Of a stretch of 43,732 bases of DNA, positions 27,520-35,782 are shown one piece after another; position 1 is the first letter of the stretch, and each line of letters opens with the position of its first letter. This DNA is from Leptospiraceae bacterium (GTDB taxonomy: Bacteria; Spirochaetota; Leptospiria; Leptospirales; Leptospiraceae): NCBI GenBank assembly GCA_024233865.1, contig JACKPA010000024.1, positions 1-43,732 of the forward strand. The letters run 5' to 3'. The translations under genes were made by a program, and so were the position numbers. Under the pieces are notes generated by a model. That model had not been told where the DNA came from. It ran no database searches and saw only the letters and a program-made list of their open reading frames with translations.

Positions 27520-30500
27520 CAGAGCATTCCGCATTTCGTGGGCAAAACCTCCTGCGAGTTGCTTTTCGAGGGCTTGTTTTTCGAGCTTCACGATCTTTTT
27601 GTGAGCGTCCTCTAACTGAGTTGTTCGTTCTACAACTTTATCTTCTAGAGTCTGATTGAGTTCTTCTAACTTTTGATTTGTTTCACCGATATTATCGAAG
27701 AGTCTAGCGTTTTCGATAGAAATGGCAGATTGTGTTGCCAAGATTTTTAAGGTCTCGATTCTATCGTTTGTAAAAACAAAAGGAGTATCTGAGTTTTCTA
27801 TATACAATAAACCTATCAATTGCCCTTTATTGGAAATGGGAATGCATAGAATAGATTGAACTCTTTTTTGTATGATATAGCTATCTTTATTGTATTTTAT
27901 ATCTTCGAAAGCATTGTCTGATACGATATGTTGATGCGTGTGAATAACATAGTTTACAATAGTATTTGGTATTAGATTTTCCTGAATCAGTTTAGAGTGT
28001 AGAAAATTGGATATATTCCTTTTTACATCTTTTTCTGCTTCTATTAAAAATTCATTATTTGTTTTTAATAAAAGTAAAGCTCGATCAGCTCCTGAGTTTT
28101 CTATTACGATTTGCATGAAAGTGCTTAAAAGTTTCTCTAACTGGACCTCTCCGGAAATGGTATTATTGGCTTTAAGTACGGAAATCAAATCAATAGAGCC
28201 TAAATCTTTTCCCGAAATGTAATTTCCCGATTCTGTCGTTTGTGTAACTTTTCTTAGACCCGCAGTTCCATAATAAGTTTTAGAGTTTTTTAAAGTGCTT
28301 GTTGCGGAATCATTTTTTCCTAATCTCTGTAACTTTACTTCACAGCCCCACCTCTCATAAGCATACAATGCATCTATATAAAAAGGCTTTGCGACTTTAT
28401 CACCAAATCTATTTTTATAGAATTCCGCTGCGAGTTCACTTGCTACAGCTTCCCATTGCCAAAAGCCATTTTTTCTGGCATTTTGAATCGCATTTTCATA
28501 ATACTTACTAGCATTGGAATCTTTATTTTTTAATCTATTCCATTCTCCTAACATAAGGTCTTTAAGATGTTTAAAGTTTTCCGGACAATTCTCTGAAAAT
28601 TTTTCCAGTTTTTTTATGATTCCGTTTAATCTGAATTTTTCAAAAATTGAAAGCTTTCTTTTTTCCTGCTCAGCTTGCTTTATTGTGCTGATTCCGTATA
28701 TAAATAAAAATTCTGCTGACCTAAGATATAAAGAAACATATTTATAATATTTTAATACTGTGGGTGCTTTATCGAGTACTTCATTGTATTTCTCATGAAA
28801 AAATGAAAAATATATACTATCAATGGTTATGAAACTAAAACCAAGTAAGTTTTTGTCTTCCAGGCATTGCTTAAGTATTTCCTCTCCCCGGAAAGGTTCA
28901 TAATCAAAACTTATTGCCTCCGGATCGGATAACGCATTTATCAAGATATAACTGCTTGCAAATAATTGAATGGCGTAATCATCTTTAGACTTTTTAAAGT
29001 ATAGCAAGTTTGCTTTTGACTCTTCTCCAAGTCGTCTTAAGTTTTGTCCCGAATTGATCTTCAAATAAAAAGCAGAAACTATTGAAAAATTTGCATAGAA
29101 TATATCACCGACTCGTAAAGAAGTATGAAAAACAGAGGTTAAGTTGTTAATAGTTTCCGGTAGGTTATATTTCCAGCCAGACAAATATAAGTATAGTACG
29201 TATTCGAGTTTTCCTTTCTGAAATGAATTGTTAAACTTTCGATTTTGCTCAAGGGCAATCTCCGAAAACCTAAGAGCTCCATCTAGGTCTTTAAAAGCTT
29301 CCATTAAAATCATTCCAAACCCACTGAATGCCATTGCTGAATCTTTTGTATTTCCATTTTTCATACAAAAGTTGAAAACTCTTAGTACCATCAAGGCAAA
29401 AAGATTTTGATCATACACAAAAGCACTTGGTCCTATTTCGGAAAAAACAGAGATTCCGGAGATAATTGCTGGATCGTGTATTTCCGGTAAGTTTACCATA
29501 TCCTGGTTTGTTTTTTTGCGGATCAGGAATAGTGATTTAAATAGACTTCCTAAAATTAAAAATTGTAAAGTTAAGAAGCTTGCATTTTTAGGAAGAGATA
29601 TACCAATTTCTTTTAAAACATCCAATCCTATTTCCACTGCTTTTTTTAAGTTATTTTTTTTTGAATACAATCTTAACCAATTTTCCAGAACTTTTATTCT
29701 TTCACTTTTTTCCTCACAATAATTAAGAATGAATTGAAATAATTCTTCTGCTTCTTCATAGTTTGAAAGTAGATATTCAATTTCAGAATATTCAATATAA
29801 AGATTAATTATATTTGTATTTTTCTCTTTAATTGCATTTTCAGGCAATAGGGAAATTGCATTTTTATAGTAGTGTAAAGCGGAATCATAAGCGGAGGCTT
29901 GTTTGGACTTTTTTCCCGCCCTGATGTTAAAATCAAGTGCAAGTTTTTTATCTTCCGGAGATAAGGCAACAAGCGTCTTATTAAAATGATTGACTATCGT
30001 TAAAATAGTATCCTCTATGAAATCCTCTGTCGAGTCTTTTAGATAAGATTTTGCAATTTGAAAATGATAATTTGTAAGTTCTTCATTGGATATTAAAGAA
30101 TATGTTGCCTGCTGGATTCGATCATGTGAGAATATAAATTCAATATCAACAATTTCTTCCGATTCTCTAATCTCTGTGATAAATTTATATTTTTCATCAA
30201 AGGTATAGATAAGTTCTTCTTGTAAAAAAATTTCTATTTGACTACCGATTTCTTGTAAAGAAAGCTCAGTGCAGGATTTGAGTGTTTTGATTGAAAATTT
30301 ATTTCCTATACAGGAAGCAATTTTCAATAGTTCTAAATATTTGGAATCTAATTTTTTAATTTTATTTACCATCAGATCAACTACATTATCTGTAATCTGA
30401 AACGATTCTATTTTTTGGAAAATCCAATTCCATTGTTGTTGATTATAATCAAAGTATAATAAATTTTCATCATAGAGTGTTTGTAAAAACTGATATATGA

Positions 30501-32193
30501 AAAATGGATTTCCTCCGGTTTTTTTCTCAATTAGTTCGGATAGATCTTTAACTTGTGATTCATTTTTATAGAAAGAATCACACAAAAGATTCGCAATATC
30601 AGATTTCTTTAAAGGTTTTAAAACAAGTGAGTGAACTTCCACCTTTGCTTTTTTTATATCGGTAAGCATATTAGAAAACGGATGAGTTGCATCTACTTCA
30701 TTGGATCTATAAGCACCAATAATTAGTATATGCGTCATATCTGATAATAAAATTAGGTCCTTAATAAAGTGAATTGTCTCCAGATCTCCCCATTGGAGGT
30801 CATCGAGAAAAATTACCAGAGGGTTTTTCTCATTTGCAAAGATGCTCAAAAAATTTAGTAGAGTATTTTTGAATCTATTTTGAGATTCTTTGGGAGGGAG
30901 TTCTAATGGTTCCGGTTGTTTTCCTATGATTAATTCTAATTCCGGAATTACCTGAGTTATTACAGCTGTATTCTCCTGTAAATTATCAATAATTTCTTTC
31001 TCAATTTTTTTAATAGTTTGTGTTGATTCTCCTATATAAGCAATCATCAGTGTTTTAATCGCATCTATTAATGCAGAGTAAGGAACATTTATTTTGTATT
31101 GATCGAATTTTCCTGCAATAAAGTTACCATTCTTTGCTGTAATTGGCTTGTGTAGTTCATTTACCAAAACGGATTTTCCTATACCGGAATATCCTCCTAC
31201 TAGATAAAGCTCTTTAGTCCCATTAACAACCTTGGAAAATCCATCCAATAAATATTGTAATTCAATTTCCCTTCCGTATAATTTAGGACTTAAAGAAAAC
31301 CTGGTCTGAATATCTTTTTCTGCGATCTGAAAAGAATACTTTTTGCCTTCTAAATAAATTTCTTTTGCTCTCTCCAGATCGTATCTTAACCCTACATAAC
31401 TTTTATATCTTTCCTCTGCGTTTTTAGATAATAGTTTTAAGATAATTTCGGAGACAAAATCCGGAATATCCGAGCGGAGGTTTTTGGGAGGAACCGGATT
31501 TTTTGCTATATGAAAATAGATCATTTCCGACATATCATTTGAGATGAAAGGTAATTTCCCTATTAGAAGTTCGTAAAATGTAACTCCTAGAGAATACATA
31601 TCAGTCCGATAATCAATACTTCTATTCATTCTACCTGTTTGCTCGGGAGACATGTAAGCAATTGTTGCTTCTACCGAATCTTTCATTTGAAAAGAAACAT
31701 TTTCTTTTGATATTTGTATAGATATCCCGAAATCGAATATTTTGGTTTCTTCCGTATGGGGGTTAATCAAGATATTGTGCGGTTTAATGTCTTTATGAAT
31801 GACTGATTGCGAATCCAGTATTTCCAGAGTTTTCACAACTTGGATTCCAATTTTAAAGAAAGACTCTATACTAAGAGGAGAAGAAAGCTTTTTAATATAC
31901 TCTCTTAGTGAAATTGCATTAAAATCCTCTAATATTATTGCCAGTCCATTTTTGTATGGCTCTAATGCTAGATATTTAGCTATAAATGAAGAATCAAAAG
32001 AACTACCGATTTTAAACTCTCTTTTATATAGCGCTAAATCAGAATTTTTGGGATATTCTGAGGCAAGGGTTTTGATGACTATTGGTTTCTGATTCTCATT
32101 GTTTATAGCCCTAAAAATCAAAGTCTTTTCATTCTCGAAAATTCTTTCAACAATTGTATAATTAGATAAACCTTGACTCAATTTTACACTCAC
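26779..32193 (-). CDS. trifunctional Ser/Thr kinase-AAA-GAF sensor histidine kinase
   Basis: An 1804-residue cytoplasmic signalling protein. In order: protein-kinase-like domain (about 10-285; Lys41, HKDIKPHN at 133-140, DFG at 154-156), AAA_16/STAND-type ATPase (from about 305; Walker A GGYSGIGKS with Lys340; FLDDLQWGD), a long helical TPR-like region (about 750-1330), GAF domain (about 1360-1505), coiled coil, HisKA (His1552 in FAHEMRNALAG) and HATPase (DTGMGIK, TGIGLGLGYIS). The kinase domain retains catalytic residues. This architecture is known from cyanobacteria, myxobacteria and Leptospira. The start is a GTG without a clear ribosome binding site; the frame stays open upstream. The last about 260 residues are identical to those of the kinase ending at 33128. 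Confidence 0.92.
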   Translation of the reverse strand: MSVKLSQGLSNYTIVERIFENEKTLIFRAINNENQKPIVIKTLASEYPKNSDLALYKREFKIGSSFDSSFIAKYLALEPYKNGLAIILEDFNAISLREYIKKLSSPLSIESFFKIGIQVVKTLEILDSQSVIHKDIKPHNILINPHTEETKIFDFGISIQISKENVSFQMKDSVEATIAYMSPEQTGRMNRSIDYRTDMYSLGVTFYELLIGKLPFISNDMSEMIYFHIAKNPVPPKNLRSDIPDFVSEIILKLLSKNAEERYKSYVGLRYDLERAKEIYLEGKKYSFQIAEKDIQTRFSLSPKLYGREIELQYLLDGFSKVVNGTKELYLVGGYSGIGKSVLVNELHKPITAKNGNFIAGKFDQYKINVPYSALIDAIKTLMIAYIGESTQTIKKIEKEIIDNLQENTAVITQVIPELELIIGKQPEPLELPPKESQNRFKNTLLNFLSIFANEKNPLVIFLDDLQWGDLETIHFIKDLILLSDMTHILIIGAYRSNEVDATHPFSNMLTDIKKAKVEVHSLVLKPLKKSDIANLLCDSFYKNESQVKDLSELIEKKTGGNPFFIYQFLQTLYDENLLYFDYNQQQWNWIFQKIESFQITDNVVDLMVNKIKKLDSKYLELLKIASCIGNKFSIKTLKSCTELSLQEIGSQIEIFLQEELIYTFDEKYKFITEIRESEEIVDIEFIFSHDRIQQATYSLISNEELTNYHFQIAKSYLKDSTEDFIEDTILTIVNHFNKTLVALSPEDKKLALDFNIRAGKKSKQASAYDSALHYYKNAISLLPENAIKEKNTNIINLYIEYSEIEYLLSNYEEAEELFQFILNYCEEKSERIKVLENWLRLYSKKNNLKKAVEIGLDVLKEIGISLPKNASFLTLQFLILGSLFKSLFLIRKKTNQDMVNLPEIHDPAIISGISVFSEIGPSAFVYDQNLFALMVLRVFNFCMKNGNTKDSAMAFSGFGMILMEAFKDLDGALRFSEIALEQNRKFNNSFQKGKLEYVLYLYLSGWKYNLPETINNLTSVFHTSLRVGDIFYANFSIVSAFYLKINSGQNLRRLGEESKANLLYFKKSKDDYAIQLFASSYILINALSDPEAISFDYEPFRGEEILKQCLEDKNLLGFSFITIDSIYFSFFHEKYNEVLDKAPTVLKYYKYVSLYLRSAEFLFIYGISTIKQAEQEKRKLSIFEKFRLNGIIKKLEKFSENCPENFKHLKDLMLGEWNRLKNKDSNASKYYENAIQNARKNGFWQWEAVASELAAEFYKNRFGDKVAKPFYIDALYAYERWGCEVKLQRLGKNDSATSTLKNSKTYYGTAGLRKVTQTTESGNYISGKDLGSIDLISVLKANNTISGEVQLEKLLSTFMQIVIENSGADRALLLLKTNNEFLIEAEKDVKRNISNFLHSKLIQENLIPNTIVNYVIHTHQHIVSDNAFEDIKYNKDSYIIQKRVQSILCIPISNKGQLIGLLYIENSDTPFVFTNDRIETLKILATQSAISIENARLFDNIGETNQKLEELNQTLEDKVVERTTQLEDAHKKIVKLEKQALEKQLAGGFAHEMRNALAGAKLVIGKIIPQKENEESLCSKNSTMLKEIFLKIKPLVDPKTMQDIAFLMRDINTNEETIERILGIVSSSTNRGLRVTTEILNYSEVGQVTKGEFIVNMESVIQKILNESQEEFTGYGITFQTDIEKVEILGNDDHFDSIVKNLILNSKDALTDKYTQYTKEKLIKVVCKKEDNFCRIEVTDTGMGIKKEHLHRIFDPFFSTKPSTGIGLGLGYISKLISIYNGKIEVESEPGEGTTFIVRLPLE

Positions 32194-32513
32194 AATTATG
32201 TTAGAATTTTTATACGTTCTTCCAAATATGATATTTAGAGCTGTATATGTTCTATATAGGTTAGCTTCATCTATTTCTCCAAATATATTTCTTTGAAAGT
32301 TCGGTCAAATAAAAATATTTTTTCTATTTCTATTTTTATCGGATAAAGAGATTAGGAGGGCTATTTTCTGATTGAAATTCAAAAGAGCTAATGGGCAAGA
32401 AAATGAAAGATTGGTACTCTATTTTTGAGATATTTTTAGATATTAAGAAAAAAAGTTGAAATTTAGTAAAACAATTTAACTAAACAAATGATAGTCTGTA
32501 TAAATGTCATATT
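32194..32513. other. intergenic region between the large kinase and DUF3782-like copy 2
   Basis: 320 bp, A/T-rich. The left part must hold the kinase promoter, but no convincing hexamers are seen. At 32391-32459 it contains a copy of the roughly 70-bp repeat listed separately. Its right end carries the conserved upstream block of the DUF3782-like genes (TTAACT, 17 bp, TATAAA, 9 bp, ATG). Confidence 0.4.
32391..32459 (+). repeat. MKDWY repeat, copy 1 (22-codon ORF)
   Basis: About 70 bp encoding MGKKMKDWYSIFEIFLDI followed by KKKS and a stop. Closely similar copies are at 36911 and 40153. No good ribosome binding site is near. It reads like the N-terminus of a lost gene carried along with promoter DNA, or a small peptide gene. 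Confidence 0.5.
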
Positions 32514-33110
32514 ATGGGACTACCAAATTATATAATACAGCAATTTCCGGCAGAAATCAGGACTCCAATAACCGTTCTGGGAGAATGGATGTCAGAAAAT
32601 TCGGTAAAACGAGAAGACTTTAGAGAGTTAAAAAATACGGTTGTTTCTATTGCAAAAAGTGTTCAAGAACTTGCTGAAGCTCAAAAACGGACGGAAAGTC
32701 GGGTAGAAGAACTCGCTCTGTATATGAAAGAAGGATTCAAAAGGGTGAACGAACAGTTTTCTACCCTGGGAAGTCGATGGGGTATCAAAACCGAAAATAC
32801 GATTCGGAACACCATAAAAACACTTTTGGAAAATTCGGGTTATACCGTAAGCAGAGGCTATTATGCAGATAGAGAAATTGATGTCATTATCAAAAACGGT
32901 GAGCATATTCTACTCGAAATCACTTCTTCTGCTCTTAAAAAAGACGTTAGAAACCTAAACAAATCCGCAGAGGACTATCAAACCAAGGTAGGGATTGAGC
33001 CAAAACTTATGATTGCTGCTATCTATATTCCTCCAACCGTAATGCGGGAAATCGTAGAATCACCGAGAAAGATTGAGATTTTTACTGACGAAGAAGAGGA
33101 CGATTTTTAA
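32514..33110 (+). CDS. DUF3782-like coiled-coil PD-(D/E)XK protein, copy 2
   Basis: Same 198-residue architecture as copy 1: coiled coil (about 32-85) and PD-(D/E)XK-like core with Asp123 and Glu135. It differs from copy 1 in only a few residues, all before residue 65 (for example ESRVEEL instead of ENRMEEL); the 3' two thirds are identical in DNA. The upstream block TTAACT-17-TATAAA ends 9 nt before the ATG and there is no ribosome binding site, as in copy 3. The gene converges on the 7TMR-DISM kinase gene, again with 17 bp between stops. Confidence 0.75.
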   Translation: MGLPNYIIQQFPAEIRTPITVLGEWMSENSVKREDFRELKNTVVSIAKSVQELAEAQKRTESRVEELALYMKEGFKRVNEQFSTLGSRWGIKTENTIRNTIKTLLENSGYTVSRGYYADREIDVIIKNGEHILLEITSSALKKDVRNLNKSAEDYQTKVGIEPKLMIAAIYIPPTVMREIVESPRKIEIFTDEEEDDF

Positions 33111-33868
33111 CTTAAAAAGCTAAAATCTCATTCAAGCGGTAATCTCACAATGAATGTTGTTCCTTCACCCGGTTCGCTCTCTACCTCAATTTTTCCATTA
33201 TAAATCGAAATCAGTTTGGATATGTAACCCAAACCAAGACCAATTCCCGTTGACGGCTTAGTGGAGAAAAACGGGTCAAATATCCGGTGCAGATGCTCTT
33301 TTTTGATTCCCATTCCGGTGTCTGTGACCTCTATTCTGCAAAAGTTGTCTTCCTTTTTGCATACTACCTTGATTAGCTTTTCTTTTGTATATTGTGTGTA
33401 TTTATCCGTCAGAGCGTCTTTTGAGTTCAAGATTAGATTTTTCACTATCGAATCAAAATGGTCGTCATTTCCCAATATTTCAACTTTTTCTATGTCCGTT
33501 TGAAAGGTAATTCCGTAACCCGTAAATTCTTCCTGGCTTTCGTTTAGGATTTTTTGGATCACACTTTCCATATTGACTATAAATTCTCCTTTTGTCACCT
33601 GACCTACTTCGGAATAATTCAAAATCTCTGTAGTGACTCGTAAGCCCCTATTCGTTGAACTGCTTACAATTCCCAAAATTCTTTCGATTGTTTCTTCATT
33701 GGTGTTGATGTCCCGCATCAAAAAGGCAATGTCTTGCATGGTTTTTGGGTCAACCAAAGGTTTTATTTTTAGGAAAATTTCTTTGAGCATTGTGCTGTTT
33801 TTTGAGCATAGACTTTCTTCGTTTTCCTTCTGTGGAATGATCTTGCCGATCACCAGTTTTGCCCCAGC
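32706..33868. repeat. 1.16-kb duplicated tract, copy 2 (identical to 26357-27519)
   Basis: Second copy of the tract covering the 3' part of a DUF3782-like gene and the HisKA/HATPase half of a convergent kinase gene. Beyond 33868 (T here, C at 27520) the kinases keep some similarity through the LAGGFAHEMRNALAG segment and then become unrelated. Confidence 0.85.
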
Positions 33869-35263
33869 TAGAGCGTTTCGCATTTCGTGGGCAAAACCTC
33901 CTGCGAGTTGCTTTTCGGTGGCTTCCTTTTCCATTTTGATGATCTTTTTTTGAGCGATTTCGAGTTCGGATAGTGTTTTGTTTAGGTGCTCGTTTGTGAC
34001 GGATAACTCATCGTTTGCAACTACGAGCTGCTTCGTACGGTCTACAACCTTGTTTTCGAGATTGATGTTCAAGTCTTCGAGCTGGTCGAAGGTTGTTGTG
34101 AATCGTTTGGCGAGAACGGTGGCAAAAACGAGGGACATGATAATAAAGCCTTCGTTTAGGATTGGATCACTCTTAATGATGTTTAGAAATACGAATACGC
34201 TGTAATAGAAACAAATATTCAAAAAAGCGATTCCGATGAGAATTCTCCAAGCAAAAGGCTTTTTTTGCCTGATTGCTTTGATTGTGATGTACAACAAATA
34301 ACCCAAAAATAGCATTAGGCTTTGGATAAATGGTTCAAAGAGATATTTAAAATAATAAAAAGCAAGTCCGTTGTGAACAAGACATTCTATCAGAACAACA
34401 AGGGCAATTAGAAGATAAAGTACGTTAAAACCTCTGATGATTTTGTCTTGTTTCGTATCCAAAAAGGAGTAAATGAAATTAGATAAGAATACCAAGACAA
34501 ATGGAGCGATAAAAAAGGTAAATAAACTGTAACCCCAGGAATTAAGTGTAAAATAAAATAGAAAGCCTTTATAGGTGAATAGCCATATTCCCATATAGAA
34601 ATTCATAATAGAGAAATAAAGGATGTATCTTTCTTTAGGACGATAACTATAGTAGAACAGATAGTAAAGAAACAGGTAAATGGAAATAAAAGTTAAAAAA
34701 AATACCCATATTAAGTTTGTTATCCATAAATAAGAAAGTTTGTTAAAATTTCCAAATACCAGATTTCCGTCAAAACCTCCGTCAAAAGACATATTGCTAA
34801 CTCTAAGGGCGATTACGTTGTCACCACGTTTTAAATAATTTGGTGTAATCCGAAGCAATTGAGGTTTATCATATTGGTAAGGGACTTTCTTTTCACCAAA
34901 GTTTACCATGGATGAATCATAAAACAGATTCCCGTTGATGTAGAATTGCAAACCAGAAAAAGCTATAGGGAGGAGTATGGCTTTGTCTTCTATTTCCGAT
35001 TCAATTTGTAAATGTGTTCTGTACCAAAAAGCTTTTCCTTCATAGGAATCTATCTCCAGAATGGGAAGCTTATTAGAAATATCTTGGGGAATCCAGGCTT
35101 TCTCATCTATGTTAGCTGCCTTATTGGATGGATTGTCATTTTCGCTATAGAGCCAATTTGACAAAATAACCGTTTCTTTAGACCAATCAACTCTGGATTG
35201 TCCTACAACAGCACTTGATAGAACAATCCAAAATGCGAATATGAAAAGTGTGAATTTACTCAC
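33128..35263 (-). CDS. 7TMR-DISM sensor histidine kinase
   Basis: A 711-residue membrane sensor kinase. Signal peptide (about 1-21), extracytoplasmic beta-rich DISM/galactose-binding-like domain (about 50-175; KAFWYRTHLQI, GDNVIALRVSN), seven hydrophobic segments (about 180-400), coiled coil (about 405-450), HisKA with His459 (FAHEMRNALAG) and a C-terminal HATPase (DTGMGIK, GLGLGYIS). 7TMR-DISM proteins are thought to sense extracellular carbohydrates or other small ligands. The catalytic half is identical to that of the 1804-aa kinase, so the two may phosphorylate the same partner. No response regulator is adjacent. It starts 10 nt after the stop of the Nif11-like peptide gene, so the two form an operon. 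Confidence 0.9.
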   Translation of the reverse strand: MSKFTLFIFAFWIVLSSAVVGQSRVDWSKETVILSNWLYSENDNPSNKAANIDEKAWIPQDISNKLPILEIDSYEGKAFWYRTHLQIESEIEDKAILLPIAFSGLQFYINGNLFYDSSMVNFGEKKVPYQYDKPQLLRITPNYLKRGDNVIALRVSNMSFDGGFDGNLVFGNFNKLSYLWITNLIWVFFLTFISIYLFLYYLFYYSYRPKERYILYFSIMNFYMGIWLFTYKGFLFYFTLNSWGYSLFTFFIAPFVLVFLSNFIYSFLDTKQDKIIRGFNVLYLLIALVVLIECLVHNGLAFYYFKYLFEPFIQSLMLFLGYLLYITIKAIRQKKPFAWRILIGIAFLNICFYYSVFVFLNIIKSDPILNEGFIIMSLVFATVLAKRFTTTFDQLEDLNINLENKVVDRTKQLVVANDELSVTNEHLNKTLSELEIAQKKIIKMEKEATEKQLAGGFAHEMRNALAGAKLVIGKIIPQKENEESLCSKNSTMLKEIFLKIKPLVDPKTMQDIAFLMRDINTNEETIERILGIVSSSTNRGLRVTTEILNYSEVGQVTKGEFIVNMESVIQKILNESQEEFTGYGITFQTDIEKVEILGNDDHFDSIVKNLILNSKDALTDKYTQYTKEKLIKVVCKKEDNFCRIEVTDTGMGIKKEHLHRIFDPFFSTKPSTGIGLGLGYISKLISIYNGKIEVESEPGEGTTFIVRLPLE

Positions 35264-35273
35264 TTATAACCAA

Positions 35274-35489
35274 TTAATATGCGTCTACCATATTTTCTCT
35301 TTGCTTCGCTGATTCAAAATTATCCTTATTTGCGATAAGCTTTTGACAATCAGCCTCACTCACTTCATATCCCTTTTCCTTAAACCAAATAGAAAGTTCA
35401 CTAGCACTCAAAGTCCTAATTTTCTCAAATGATTCTTTCCCTAGGGCTGGATTCTTTGTTGTTTCAATAATAAAATCTATATAACTCAT
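35274..35489 (-). CDS. Nif11-like leader-peptide family protein
   Basis: A 71-residue protein preceded by a strong ribosome binding site (AGGAG, 5 nt before ATG). The pattern FI..T.NPAL...F.KI, ELSIWFKEKGYEVSEADCQK and a hydrophobic helix register resemble the Nif11 domain, which forms leader peptides of several RiPP precursors. There is no obvious GG cleavage site and the 18-residue tail (from ANKDNF to VDAY) has no Cys, Ser/Thr cluster or repeat that would mark a modified core. It may be a stand-alone Nif11-fold regulator instead. It is co-directional with and 10 nt upstream of the 7TMR-DISM kinase. The nearest radical SAM genes are 3-6 kb away. Confidence 0.55.
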   Translation of the reverse strand: MSYIDFIIETTKNPALGKESFEKIRTLSASELSIWFKEKGYEVSEADCQKLIANKDNFESAKQRENMVDAY

Positions 35490-35737
35490 ATATTCTCCTG
35501 AAAAATCAATAATTTCTTGTACTCGGTTTTAATATGCCATATTTCCTGCAAATTGATATAAACTCACACTCAAGGCATACAACTTCCTCTTTTGCTAAGG
35601 TAAAAACCATTCTTTCATTTGTCAATAAATCTTTGCAAATTCCATTCTTAAAATATCCGAAAATTAAAAAAAAAATTATTTGACTTTTTTATATGGGGAA
35701 GAGATAGACATATCAACATTTTTTTGCGAGGAAACAA
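35490..35737. other. intergenic region between Nif11-like gene and DUF3782 remnant
   Basis: About 250 bp. The left part must drive the minus-strand Nif11-like/kinase operon. The right part (about 35668-35703) carries a block with TTATTTGACTTTTTTATATG that recurs at about 40885-40904 upstream of the isoprenoid-synthase-like gene. No gene is seen. Confidence 0.4.
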
Positions 35738-35782
35738 ATGGGAAAAGAATTTTTTGAAAAAGAAGTGAAACGAGAAGACTTT
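35738..35782 (+). pseudogene. 5' remnant of a DUF3782-like gene with a different N-terminus
   Basis: ATG with a good ribosome binding site (GAGGAA) starts MGKEFFEKEVKREDF. The last residues, encoded by GTGAAACGAGAAGACTTT, match the VKREDF segment of the three DUF3782-like genes. The match stops exactly where the 3' end of the Rpn-like gene begins. Only the first about 15 codons survive, so this is a decapitated gene start joined to foreign DNA. Confidence 0.5.

Noticed and set aside
26912..27604. Plus-strand frames that recur identically at 33261-33953
   Set aside because: Their conservation is fully explained by the duplicated kinase DNA on the opposite strand; they are antisense shadows with no start signals.
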